Below, one piece after another: positions 35,087 to 43,192 of a stretch of 46,927 bases of DNA. Made by a program: the position numbers and the translations under genes. The DNA is taken from the NCBI GenBank assembly GCA_020638635.1, contig JACKIE010000018.1, positions 1 to 46,927 of the forward strand, written 5' to 3'. The notes below the pieces were generated by a model. It was not told the origin of the DNA and searched no databases. It saw only the letters and a list, made by a program, of their open reading frames with translations. Every line of letters begins with the position of its first letter. Position 1 is the stretch's first letter. This DNA comes from Planctomycetota bacterium (GTDB taxonomy: Bacteria; Planctomycetota; UBA8742; UBA2392).

Positions 35087-35758
35087 ATGCGCGTACTCGT
35101 GGTCGAAGACTACAAGCCCCTGCGCGAATCGCTGGTGCAGGTGCTCAGCGAAGAAGGCTTCGCCGTGGACCACTCCGGCGACGGCACCGAGGGCCTGTGG
35201 TACGCCCTCGGCAACCCCTACGACGTCGTGGTGCTTGACCTGATGCTGCCCGGCATCGACGGCATCCAGATCCTGCAGCAGATGCGCGCAAAATCCATCG
35301 GCTCCCACGTACTGATCCTCACCGCGCGCGACGCAGTCAGCGACCGCGTGAAGGGCCTCGACGCCGGCGCCGACGACTATCTCGTGAAGCCATTCGCCAT
35401 GTCAGAGTTGCTCTCGCGCATCCGCGCCCTGGTGCGCCGCGGCTACGGCCGCAAAGACCCCCTGATCCGCGTCAGCGACCTAGAGCTCGACACCGCCACC
35501 CGCAGCGTGACGCGCGCCGGCAAGCCTGTTGAACTCACGGCCCGCGAATACGCGCTTCTGGAGTACCTGGCCATGCGCGCGGGGCAGGTGGTCAGTCGCG
35601 CGGAAATCTGGGAGCACGTCTACGACTTTCATTCCGACGCCACTTCCAACGTGGTGGACGTCTACATCGGCTATCTGCGCAAGAAGCTCGACAGCGGCAA
35701 GCGCAAGCTGATCCACACCCGGCGCGGCCAGGGCTACTGCCTGCAGGAGGCGCCATGA
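35087..35758 (+). CDS. OmpR/PhoB-family response regulator
   Basis: The 223-residue protein has a full receiver domain: acidic pair in LVVEDYKPLRE, phospho-acceptor Asp51 in VVVLDLMLPGIDG, Thr in LILTARDAVSDR and Lys in GADDYLVKPFAMSEL. The C-terminal winged helix has LDTATRSVTRAGKPVELTAR, EYALLEYLAMRAGQVVSRAE, then VVDVYIGYLRKKLD and HTRRGQGYCL. All active-site residues are kept. Its stop overlaps the sensor kinase start (ATGA), so the two form a coupled pair. The likely target includes the PepSY-like gene upstream. Confidence 0.95.
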   Translation: MRVLVVEDYKPLRESLVQVLSEEGFAVDHSGDGTEGLWYALGNPYDVVVLDLMLPGIDGIQILQQMRAKSIGSHVLILTARDAVSDRVKGLDAGADDYLVKPFAMSELLSRIRALVRRGYGRKDPLIRVSDLELDTATRSVTRAGKPVELTAREYALLEYLAMRAGQVVSRAEIWEHVYDFHSDATSNVVDVYIGYLRKKLDSGKRKLIHTRRGQGYCLQEAP

Positions 35759-37137
35759 ACTCGCTTAAGGCCAGGCTCACCATCGGCGCCGTGCTGGCCA
35801 GCCTGGCCGTGGTGGCGTTGTGCGGCGCGTTGCTGTACGAGCTGGTCGAGGACGACCTGGAGGACGAGTTCGACCGCAACCTGCTGGAGCGCGCGCGCGC
35901 CCAGACCGCCCTGGTCGAGTTCGACGAGGACGGCCTGCAGTTCGAGTGGGAGCACTCGCCCCAGATCATCAAGGCCGGCGCTTTGCCGAAATACTTCCAG
36001 GTGCGCGACCTCAAGGGCAACCTGCTGGCGCACTCCAAGGACTGGCCCGAGAAGAAAATCGACATCCCGCGCATCGACCGCGACGAGGACTTCGAAGACG
36101 ACGACGTCAGCATCGACGGCAAGCCCGCCCGCGCCGTTGCATTACGCTTCACGCCCAAGCTGGACGACGAGGCCGAAGAAAAGCCGCCCGCCCTGCTGCT
36201 GATCGTGGCCGAGCGCACCAAATCCGTCGACGAAACCCTTGCGCGCTTCCGCATGCTGCTGGGGCTGGCGGCCCTGGTGGGCGTGACGTTTTCCGTGCTG
36301 CTGCTGCGGCTGATACTGTGGCGCGAACTGAAGCCGCTGGAACAGCTGGCCGGCAAAATCGCCGCTGTTGACGAGTCAAGCCTCGGCCGCGAGATCGCCA
36401 TCGAGCGCGCGCCCGCCGAGCTCAGGCCCGTGGTCGCGCAGCTGAACGCCCTGCTGGCGCGCGTGGACGACACCCTGCGCCGCGAGCAGGAGTTCACCGC
36501 CGGCGCCGCCCACGAGCTGCGCACGCCGCTGGCCGGCATCCGCGGCAAGCTGGAAGTGGCGCTCAGCCGCGAGCGCACGCCCGAGCAGCACCGCGAGTTC
36601 GCCCAAAGCTGCCTCGATATCAGCGTGCAGATGCAGGCCATCGTCGAGAACCTGCTGACCTTGGCGCGCGCCGGCAACAGCGGCGACGCGCCCGAGCTCG
36701 TTGACCTGCGCGAGGCCCTGCGCGCGGCCTGGAAGCCGTTTGCCGAGCGCGCCGAGAAACGCGGCGTAACCGTTGACTGGGAGTTCGCCGGCGAGGGCAT
36801 GCTCAACACCCGCCGCAACGCCCTGCACGTGATCAGCACCAACCTGCTCGAGAACGCCGCCAATTACGTGAACGACGGCGGCCGCATCGAGATCTCGACC
36901 CAGGCGGGCCCCGACGGCCTGCGCCTGGAGGTCGCCAACACCGGCTGCACGCTCGACCCCAACCAGGCCCAGCGCGTGTTCGAGCCCTTCTGGCGCGCCG
37001 ACGAAGTGCGCACCGGCGGCCAGGCCCACGCCGGGCTGGGCCTCGCGATCTGCCGCCGCCTCGCCAAGGCCGCGGGCGGCGAGATCACAGTGCAGGTGAT
37101 CAACGACCGCTTCGTAGCCACCCTAAGCCTGCCCTGA
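35755..37137 (+). CDS. Sensor histidine kinase (HisKA type)
   Basis: The 460-residue protein has an N-terminal membrane helix (TIGAVLASLAVVALCGALLY), an extracytoplasmic sensor of about 130 residues rich in Asp/Glu (FDEDGLQFEWEHSPQ ... RIDRDEDFEDDDVSID), a second helix (MLLGLAALVGVTFSVLLLRL, about 167-187), a HAMP-like segment, the phospho-His253 in AAHELRTPLAGIRGK, the N box NLLENAANYVND and the G box HAGLGLAICRRLAKAAGGE. The acidic periplasmic sensor and the acidic tail of the PepSY-like protein together suggest cation sensing, as in PhoQ-like kinases. Partner of the regulator at 35087. Confidence 0.94.
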   Translation: MNSLKARLTIGAVLASLAVVALCGALLYELVEDDLEDEFDRNLLERARAQTALVEFDEDGLQFEWEHSPQIIKAGALPKYFQVRDLKGNLLAHSKDWPEKKIDIPRIDRDEDFEDDDVSIDGKPARAVALRFTPKLDDEAEEKPPALLLIVAERTKSVDETLARFRMLLGLAALVGVTFSVLLLRLILWRELKPLEQLAGKIAAVDESSLGREIAIERAPAELRPVVAQLNALLARVDDTLRREQEFTAGAAHELRTPLAGIRGKLEVALSRERTPEQHREFAQSCLDISVQMQAIVENLLTLARAGNSGDAPELVDLREALRAAWKPFAERAEKRGVTVDWEFAGEGMLNTRRNALHVISTNLLENAANYVNDGGRIEISTQAGPDGLRLEVANTGCTLDPNQAQRVFEPFWRADEVRTGGQAHAGLGLAICRRLAKAAGGEITVQVINDRFVATLSLP

Positions 37138-37637
37138 GCGCCCAAGGGCAAAACCAAAGCCCAGCCTGCACCTGTCCGACGTAGCCTTGGCGAAGTCGGA
37201 AAGGCTGGGGATGACCAGTGTGCAGCTCGAAAACCGGGGGCAGCCATCAAAGCCAACAGCCCCGTGGGGCAGGCTTCCAGCCTGCCATAGGCGGACAGGC
37301 TGTCCGCCCCACGCACCGTGGGGCAGGCTTCCAGCCTGCCATAGGCAGACAGGCCGTGGAGAGTGGCGCGGAAGGAGGGGGGCATCAGGTCATAGGCCGC
37401 ATCGCGCAGCACCCCATGACGAAACAGGTAAGCCCCCTCAGCATCCATGCCGACAGCATAGCGCCCCCAACCCAACCCCCAAACCCAACGCCGGCCATAG
37501 CCCCGCCGAAGAGGGCAAAATCAAAGCCCAGCCTGCAAAGGCTGGGCGGGGCGGGAAAATGTAGTCAATAGCCTCGAGTTGCAGGCTCCAAAAAGCAGCA
37601 TAACTTCCTGCCAGCTCCTGCCTCCTACTTCTCGCGG
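37138..37637. repeat. Repeat cluster between the kinase gene and the DUF262 island
   Basis: No credible gene in 500 nt. Two direct copies of a 37-nt unit beginning GTGGGGCAGGCTTCCAGCCT lie at 37264-37300 and 37318-37354, differing by one base, with a GGACAGGCTGTCC palindrome between. In one frame the unit reads RGAGFQPAIG. A 21-nt word AAAACCAAAGCCCAGCCTGC plus A (37149-37170) recurs at 37517-37537 with one change. A hairpin GCCCAGCCT-GCAA-AGGCTGGGC lies at 37526-37547. TCCGAC/GTCGGA arms near 37177-37201 form another hairpin. Dispersed, non-coding repeat DNA marking the border of the lower-GC island. Confidence 0.75.
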
Positions 37638-38429
37638 CTACTGGTGGCGCTCCAACACGAACTCCTCCAAGTACTCAATCGGAATTTCCTTTGAACTGTT
37701 CCCCTGCCTGGCATAGACCTGGTAGTTGTCCGTGCTTGACTTACGAACGCACGAAAGCGCTTTGCGTGGAGCAACTTGAACTCGCGCGACGCGCTTCCCG
37801 CCTAGCGTCGCATATGTAACACTCAAATAGTTACTCACTTTGCGACCGTCGAAGAAGTGCGCCTCTACCTGATTACGAAGCTCCAGTTCCCATCCATCGA
37901 TGTTCTGCTGCTTTTTCAACAACCCAAAGTCCGCCTCAATTCCCGTAGGTGTGCCGTCATCTGCAACACCAATGAACAGAACACCCCCGCGCACGTTTAG
38001 AAACGCTGCTACCGTCTTGAGTGCTGCAAACAGCACTGCATCGGACCGATACTCGGCACCATCCAGGCCTGGCTTATGCACCTGTTTCTTCAGGTCAAAC
38101 AGGAGAGTACTTTTAAACTCCTGCTCCGTATGCTCTCCTCGTTCGATCTCGTCTCCAAATCTCTTCGCATCGCCCTCGCGCGTACCCTTCGACTTGCGGA
38201 GTATCCTGGTTGTACTCTCGTTGCCGCTGAGCACCGACGGAACCAGCTCGCATTCAACCTGCTCAAAGAACGTGGCAATGCGTCCAGCTCCTTCCAGTAG
38301 ACCAATTTCGGAGGCCAAATTGGTCTCTTCCAACAGTTGCCCAAGGGACACTTCGATGCTGCCTTCGGCAGCAGCCCTCAAGGCATACCGAGCTAGCACA
38401 ACCTCTGCCTGCTGGCCGAGTTGAGGCAT
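37638..38429 (-). CDS. AlbA_2 (Schlafen-like) putative DNA-binding protein
   Basis: Starting at ATG 38429 behind GAGGAG (six-nt gap), 263 residues. The N-terminal ~100 residues are helical and unfamiliar (MPQLGQQAEVVLARYALRAA). Residues about 105-205 match AlbA_2/Schlafen AAA_4: EQEFKSTLLFDLKKQ, LKTVAAFLNVRGGVLFIGVA, DDGTPTGIEADFGLL. A further conserved strand YQVYARQGNSSKEIP is the usual C-terminal 'FYVRxGNST' motif. The Glu-Phe-Lys core in the first motif matches the charged residues of Schlafen nuclease-like sites. It lies 17 nt downstream of the DUF262-HNH gene, on the same strand. Codon use is less GC-rich than flanking genes. A partner in anti-phage defence is plausible. Confidence 0.82.
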   Translation of the reverse strand: MPQLGQQAEVVLARYALRAAAEGSIEVSLGQLLEETNLASEIGLLEGAGRIATFFEQVECELVPSVLSGNESTTRILRKSKGTREGDAKRFGDEIERGEHTEQEFKSTLLFDLKKQVHKPGLDGAEYRSDAVLFAALKTVAAFLNVRGGVLFIGVADDGTPTGIEADFGLLKKQQNIDGWELELRNQVEAHFFDGRKVSNYLSVTYATLGGKRVARVQVAPRKALSCVRKSSTDNYQVYARQGNSSKEIPIEYLEEFVLERHQ

Positions 38430-38446
38430 GCGTGGCTCCTCACAGG

Positions 38447-40345
38447 CTAGACTGACACCTTGGTGAGCGTAAGAATGTAGTCTGCGATTCTCTGTGCGCG
38501 CTGTTCCCAAAACGTTAGTGGGTCGTCCTTGTTGCCATTTGCAAGTACCTTGAACTCGCCCTCACCGATAAACACCAGGTTGAGCCGCTGCGCCACTGGG
38601 TCATACTCGACCTCATTCGCTGTGATGAACGTAGCGGGGCTGTCGGAGGACCACTCGACGTTGGTCTTCTTCGCCATCGGCATACTGTTGGCGATACTGT
38701 TAACGTAATTCATCGGTGCTTCGGAAGGGTTTAAGACTTTCTTTAACTTCCCAGAAGCACGTCCTTTGCACCACCTCTTTGGATAAATGTGGTGGATGCT
38801 CCTGTTTTCTATGCCGCCCGGGAAGGATATGTCTATCGAAGGATCGAACACATCCTCCTGGACCTGAGCAATCATGGGAAGCATAAGCGCTTTTTGTAAC
38901 GCGCCGCCGGGGGAGCCATCAAGTAAGTGCTCTATTAGGCGATCTCGGCTAGGGACCTCCTTTTCCATGTACTTGTCTAGCTGGGTGGAAATGTGCTTAG
39001 CCCACTTTCCAACATTCTGGTACTCCTCTCGACTTTTCAGCCATTGCTTGAATGTCCTAATGTCCTGTCCCATCTGCGTAAGAAATCCCTGGTCGTATCT
39101 CCCCGACAACGCATTTCTCCAGAAAAATGCGCGATAAAGTGCGTCAAGTTCAGGAACTTGCCATCCAGGCTTGTCGATCAACCTGTGCCAGCGAAGAGCC
39201 AGATAAATTCCAGCTGAGACGGGGTAGGGACAATCTCGCATTGAGAAGAATCCGCCCGCTACCGTGTGTTGGAAGTCGCCTAAATAGGTAGCGATGTGCT
39301 TTGCGTTAGTAGCGAAACGTTTCCAAAACTCGTACGGAGTGCCGAGGAGGTCTTCGGCCTTTACTGAACTGATTGCCGGAATCTTTTTACCAACCCTACG
39401 AGCCTTTGGTGGATTATCTTGCGCAATATATGCACCTGTTGCGAATTGCGCAACCAGTTCGGGTCGGTGAGATGATTGAGCCCAGCCGATTGCGCCCTCT
39501 CGCTCACCAAGGTCATCAATCCATTCGCGAAGTTGAAACGCTTCGCTTTCGGTCTTTAAAGAGACGTTGTAAAGCTGTGAATGGATTAAATCGACCGTTG
39601 ATACTCGTGTTCCTGTCGTGTTGAGTGTCTCAAATATCTCGCATATCTCGCCGAGGCTGTACTTGCTTGGTATGACATAAACCGCCAACTCAGTGTCTAT
39701 AATACCCTTTAGCGCACCTTCAAGAATTACAGCACGTCGTTCAAGCTCTTTCTTCGACGGAAGTCCCTTCTCGTAAAAGTCTGGATTCCGCAATGCGTTG
39801 TTGTAGCGCAACCACTGTGCATAGAGGTCTTCCTGTGCCCTTGATGACGAAAGAGGAAAATAGCCACTGGAGATAGCGCCAGCGTCACTGTCTATCTGTA
39901 GGCGTGCTATGTCGCCTGACTTGAAGTACTTAATGGGTGCGAACTCATCCTCTTTTCGAACACTTAAGAAGTATGCGCCACAGTGTTTTTTTCGGCCGTC
40001 CGTTGTTCGGAAGCCTCCAAATGCTACGGCCAACGCTGTGCATCGCTGCTTGCCATCGATGATTGCATACCGCTCTGACGGGTTGTTCTCTTGATTCGTA
40101 AAAAACACAAGGCCACCAACGTCCTCGAGGGAGAGAGGTTCCAGCGATAACGTCTCCTCTTCTGGTTGTTCCCAGATGGTTGCCATGCCGATCGGTCGTC
40201 CATCTATGATGCTTTCTATAAGGTCGCATACTTGCCCTGGGCCCCATACGAAGTCCCTTTGGAACTCCGGCACGAGCCAGTGGCGATCTCGTAGATTGTC
40301 GAGCACATCATTGATTTTTGCAGATAGTACTTTCTGCTTACGCAT
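38447..40345 (-). CDS. DUF262/HNH protein (GmrSD-like, candidate defence nuclease)
   Basis: ATG 40345, seven nt behind GAGG, gives 632 residues; a TTG five codons upstream is less likely. The N-terminal DUF262 domain shows VPEFQRDFVWGPGQVCDLIE, SIIDGRPIGMATIW and YAIIDGKQRCTALAVAFGG (DGKQR, a variant of the DGQQR ParB/Srx-like NTPase motif) and FETLNTTGTRVSTVDLIHSQ. A long helical middle follows. Near residues 535-550 IHHIYPKRWCKGRASGK is an HNH-like His-His motif as in DUF1524. The DUF262-DUF1524 combination is the hallmark of GmrSD type IV restriction enzymes, which cut glucosylated-hydroxymethylcytosine DNA. Here both halves are fused. It heads an operon with the AlbA_2 gene in a lower-GC island. 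The modified-base specificity is not predictable. Confidence 0.85.
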   Translation of the reverse strand: MRKQKVLSAKINDVLDNLRDRHWLVPEFQRDFVWGPGQVCDLIESIIDGRPIGMATIWEQPEEETLSLEPLSLEDVGGLVFFTNQENNPSERYAIIDGKQRCTALAVAFGGFRTTDGRKKHCGAYFLSVRKEDEFAPIKYFKSGDIARLQIDSDAGAISSGYFPLSSSRAQEDLYAQWLRYNNALRNPDFYEKGLPSKKELERRAVILEGALKGIIDTELAVYVIPSKYSLGEICEIFETLNTTGTRVSTVDLIHSQLYNVSLKTESEAFQLREWIDDLGEREGAIGWAQSSHRPELVAQFATGAYIAQDNPPKARRVGKKIPAISSVKAEDLLGTPYEFWKRFATNAKHIATYLGDFQHTVAGGFFSMRDCPYPVSAGIYLALRWHRLIDKPGWQVPELDALYRAFFWRNALSGRYDQGFLTQMGQDIRTFKQWLKSREEYQNVGKWAKHISTQLDKYMEKEVPSRDRLIEHLLDGSPGGALQKALMLPMIAQVQEDVFDPSIDISFPGGIENRSIHHIYPKRWCKGRASGKLKKVLNPSEAPMNYVNSIANSMPMAKKTNVEWSSDSPATFITANEVEYDPVAQRLNLVFIGEGEFKVLANGNKDDPLTFWEQRAQRIADYILTLTKVSV

Positions 40346-40369
40346 TCGGACGCCTCGCAAGTGAGAACG

Positions 40370-40555
40370 CTAAGGAATGAAACGAAGTTTAGCCGCCCGC
40401 ATCTGCCGAGTCCACGCATCAATCGCAATACCTTGGCTGACAGCAAACGCAGCAAGATCCTCAGGGGGCATGGGTTCCTGGTGGCCAACCGACGCCTTCA
40501 CCGAAACCACCACCCCTTCCTGTAAAGAAGCACGAATTGCTGCGGTGCCTTGCAT
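40370..40555 (-). CDS. Possible small protein upstream of the DUF262 gene
   Basis: From ATG 40555, 61 residues ending 24 nt before the DUF262 start; a TTG at 40576 would add seven. It reads MQGTAAIRASLQEGVVVSVK, ASVGHQEPMPPEDLAAFAVS, QGIAIDAWTRQMRAAKLRFI, P. The last half is a likely helix-turn-helix-sized pair of helices. The ribosome-binding site is weak. It could be a small regulator or cofactor of the module, or the tail of a lost gene. No homology is recognised. Confidence 0.35.
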   Translation of the reverse strand: MQGTAAIRASLQEGVVVSVKASVGHQEPMPPEDLAAFAVSQGIAIDAWTRQMRAAKLRFIP

Positions 40556-40660
40556 GCTCGCAAAGCCTATAGTCAAAAAGCCGTAGGGGCCAATGAAGTC
40601 CTAATGCCTTCGCCCTTCCTTCACTAAAGCTACGGCGGGCTTCGTAGGACGAGTTGGCGG

Positions 40661-42703
40661 CTACCACTTCACCAGTCCCTCCACCGCCTCGATCACCTGG
40701 TCCTTCTGGGGCAACACGCCGTTTTCGAGCGGCTTCGCGTACGGGCAGAAGCTGTCCTTTGCGGCTACTCGCCTTACGGGCGCGTCGAGGCTTTCGAAGG
40801 CTTCTTCCATGATCCTGGCGCTGATCTCGGCGCCGAAGCCCATCGTGATAGTGTCCTCGTGGACTACCAGGGCGCGGTTGGTCTTCTGGATGCTCTTGAA
40901 CACCAGCTGCTGGTCCCAGGGCAGAATCGTGCGCAGGTCGATCACCTCCACGCTGATCCCCTTGTCCTCAAGGCTGCGCGCGGCGTCTTCACTGATCATT
41001 ACCGTGTTGCCCCAGGTCACCAGCGTCACGTCCGAGCCCTCGCGCACGATACGGCCTTTGCCAAAGGGCAGCACGTAATCCTTGTCCGGCTCCGGGCTCT
41101 TGCAGCGCTCCTGCCGGTACAGGTTCTTGCACTCCATGAACAGCACCGGGTCATGCCCCCGGATCGCCGCTTTTAAAAGGCCCTTGGCGTCGGCCGCGTT
41201 GCTGGGCATGGCGATGCGCAGTCCAGGGCGGGTGGCGAAAATGCCGTCGATGCACTGGCTGTGGTACATGGCCCCCTGGATGTAGCCGCCCACGGGCACG
41301 CGGATCACCATGGGCGAGGCCCAGTTGCCGCCGCTGCGGAAGCGCGTGGTGGCCACCTCGTTGATCACCTGCATCATGGCCGGGAAGATGTAGTCGCCGA
41401 ACTGGATCTCGCAGACCGCCTTGCGGCCTTCCTTGTAGCTATAGCCCAGGCTGGTGCCGATGATGGTGGCCTCGGCGAGCGGCGAGTTGAACACGCGGTC
41501 GGCGCCGAATTTTGTGCTCAGCCCCTTGGTGGCGCCGAACACGCCGCCCTTGCCGTCCTGCACGTCCTGGCCCCAGCACACCAGGTGCTCGTCGCGCTCG
41601 AACTCCTCGTGCAGGGCGTGGTTGATGGCCTCGATCAGGGGGACTCTTTCACCAACTGAGGCAGGTGCAGGCGGGACGCCCGCGCTCCCGTCAAGCAGCG
41701 GGTTTTCGCCCTCGTGGAAGACGTATTTGGCGGCGTCCTTGGGGTCCGGGTGCGGCTTGGCGTCGGCGCGGTCGGCCGCTTCGTCGATCTCGTTCTTGAC
41801 CTGGGCCTCGAGCGCGGTGATTTCGTCTTCTTCGGCGAGGCCGTTGTCGATGATCCACTCGCGCAGCTTCTTGTTGGGGTCTTTGGCGGATTCCTCGGCG
41901 ATCTGGGCGTCGGTCATGTACAGCTTGCGGTTGTCGCTGCTGGAGTGGCCCCACAGGCGCACGACCTTGCTGATCACGATTGCCGGGCCCTTGCCCTTGC
42001 GGCACCAGTCGTGGGCTTTCTTGAAGGCCTCGAAGCTGGCGAACAGGTCAAGGCCGTCGCAGGGGAAGATGCCGAGGTTGGCGTAGCCCTTGACCCACTG
42101 GTCGATGGGCTGGGCGCGCTCCTGGCTGGCGGGGGTGGAAATGCCGTAGCCGTTGTCCTCTACGTGGAACAGGACCGGGGACTTGTGGATGGTGGCCCAG
42201 TTCAGCGCCTCGTGGAATTCGCCCTGGGCGATGCCGGCGTCGCCGCCCGAAACGTAGGTCACTTCGTCGGTGCCGTCGTGCTTGCTGCCCCAGGCGCGGC
42301 CGGCGGCCTGCAGCCACTGGGTGCCGACGCAACTGCTCTTGCTGATGATGCGGAGGCCGGCGTGCCCGAAGTGGCTGGGCATCTGGCGGCTGTTGGATGC
42401 GGGGTCGCCTTCGCGGGCCATGAAGCCGGTGAAGATTTCCTCGGTGGTGACGCCGAGGCCGAGCACGAAGGTGAGGTCGCGGTAGTGGCAGAGGGACCAG
42501 TCATGGTTGGGGCGCATGACCATGGATGCGGCGGCCAAAACGGCCTCGTGGCCGGGGCCGGAAATCTGGAACGTGCCGCCCTTGGACTGGCGCAGGATGA
42601 TGGCGCATTTGTCCTCGGTCATGCGCGAGGTGATCATGAGCTTGTAGGCGTTGAGGATCTGCTCGTTGGAGAGGCCCTTGGTGTCAACGGCGGCTTTCGG
42701 CAT
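40661..42703 (-). CDS. Fused E1 alpha-beta 2-oxo-acid (branched-chain/2-oxoisovalerate) dehydrogenase
   Basis: A 680-residue fusion of the thiamine-dependent E1 alpha (residues about 1-320) and E1 beta (about 350-680) subunits, which decarboxylate branched-chain 2-oxo acids and pass the acyl group to E2. Alpha signatures: GGTFQISGPGHEA, HYRDLTFVLGLG, MPSHFGHAGLRI, SGGDAGIAQGEFHEALNWAT and ENGYGIS (ThDP-Mg2+ site; here VEDNGYGIST), VVRLWGHSSSD. Beta signatures: INHALHEEFERDEHLVCWGQ, VFNSPLAEATIIGTSLGYSY, CEIQFGDYIFPAMMQVINEV, YHSQCIDGIFATRPGLRIAM, VEVIDLRTILPWD. E2/E3 genes are not nearby. The linker SAGVPPAPAS is encoded by a dispersed repeat. Branched-chain preference is inference. Confidence 0.92.
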   Translation of the reverse strand: MPKAAVDTKGLSNEQILNAYKLMITSRMTEDKCAIILRQSKGGTFQISGPGHEAVLAAASMVMRPNHDWSLCHYRDLTFVLGLGVTTEEIFTGFMAREGDPASNSRQMPSHFGHAGLRIISKSSCVGTQWLQAAGRAWGSKHDGTDEVTYVSGGDAGIAQGEFHEALNWATIHKSPVLFHVEDNGYGISTPASQERAQPIDQWVKGYANLGIFPCDGLDLFASFEAFKKAHDWCRKGKGPAIVISKVVRLWGHSSSDNRKLYMTDAQIAEESAKDPNKKLREWIIDNGLAEEDEITALEAQVKNEIDEAADRADAKPHPDPKDAAKYVFHEGENPLLDGSAGVPPAPASVGERVPLIEAINHALHEEFERDEHLVCWGQDVQDGKGGVFGATKGLSTKFGADRVFNSPLAEATIIGTSLGYSYKEGRKAVCEIQFGDYIFPAMMQVINEVATTRFRSGGNWASPMVIRVPVGGYIQGAMYHSQCIDGIFATRPGLRIAMPSNAADAKGLLKAAIRGHDPVLFMECKNLYRQERCKSPEPDKDYVLPFGKGRIVREGSDVTLVTWGNTVMISEDAARSLEDKGISVEVIDLRTILPWDQQLVFKSIQKTNRALVVHEDTITMGFGAEISARIMEEAFESLDAPVRRVAAKDSFCPYAKPLENGVLPQKDQVIEAVEGLVKW
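41667..41690 (-). repeat. Short GC palindrome repeat, family 1, in-gene copy C
   Basis: On the minus strand GGGAGCGCGGGCGTCCCGCC followed by TGCA; arms GGGCG/CGCC-type, matching copies A and B with compensating changes. It encodes GSAGVPPAP in the linker between the fused E1 domains and does not disturb the frame. Confidence 0.7.
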
Positions 42704-42727
42704 GGCTGTTTCCTCTGGGCAACAAAC

Positions 42728-42746
42728 GCGGGCCTTGGGGGCCCGC
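42728..42746 (-). terminator. Terminator-like hairpin behind hepT
   Basis: GCGGGCC / GGCCCGC with a five-nt loop; on the minus strand it is followed by GTTTGTTG. It sits between the mntA-hepT pair and the E1 start codon (42703) and would separate the two transcripts. Confidence 0.5.
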
Positions 42747-42838
42747 TGTGCGTGAACAGTGTATCGCCCCGATTGTGGCGGGAGCCGGTGTGAGGGTCAA
42801 GCAAGCCGGAGCACAAGTTACTGACAGCCGGAAAAGGC

Positions 42839-43192
42839 CTATTCGTCGCGGTCGCCAGCGGCCAGCAGCGCCGTGACGTCCTTGATCAGCACCGGCACAT
42901 GGTCTTTGATGATCCGCCACACCACTTCATGGTCAACGATGCTGTAGCCGTGGATGAGGATATTGCGAAAGCCTATGACCGCGTGGATGGACTGAATGTC
43001 GTCGGCGATGGCTGGCCAGCCGCCGCGGATCACGTTCAGGGCTTCGCCGGCGATGGAGAACTGCCTCTCGACGGCCGAGCGCAGCATCTCGTTATGGCGG
43101 TAGGCGTTGAAGTCCGTGTCGCCGACAAACTTCTCAATCAGCCGGCATGCGTTGAACACATCCTCCAGGAGCACGTGGGGATCACGCTGCAT
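42839..43192 (-). CDS. hepT: HepT-type toxin (DUF86 HEPN ribonuclease)
   Basis: A 117-residue helical HEPN protein. The catalytic R-x4-H-x-Y motif is present: R76, H81 and Y83 in FRNILIHGYSIVD. Other family features are LLEDVFNACRLIEKFVG and LRSAVERQFSIAGEALNVI. HepT cleaves RNA (tRNA in studied examples) and is neutralised by AMPylation of the motif Tyr by its MntA partner. Its ATG overlaps the end of mntA by 11 nt, antitoxin gene first, as usual. A terminator-like hairpin lies downstream. Intact residues suggest an active toxin. Confidence 0.92.
   Translation of the reverse strand: MQRDPHVLLEDVFNACRLIEKFVGDTDFNAYRHNEMLRSAVERQFSIAGEALNVIRGGWPAIADDIQSIHAVIGFRNILIHGYSIVDHEVVWRIIKDHVPVLIKDVTALLAAGDRDE

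Noticed and set aside
37264..37354. Possible CRISPR array
   Set aside because: Only two units with a 17-nt gap, the unit is itself palindromic-repeat DNA seen in coding-like form, and no cas genes are present.
40461..40667. Open frame of 68 codons overlapping the small ORF at 40370
   Set aside because: Runs through repeat-like sequence (CTAAAGCTACGGCGGGCTTC) near the E1 stop; no ribosome-binding site and no protein character.
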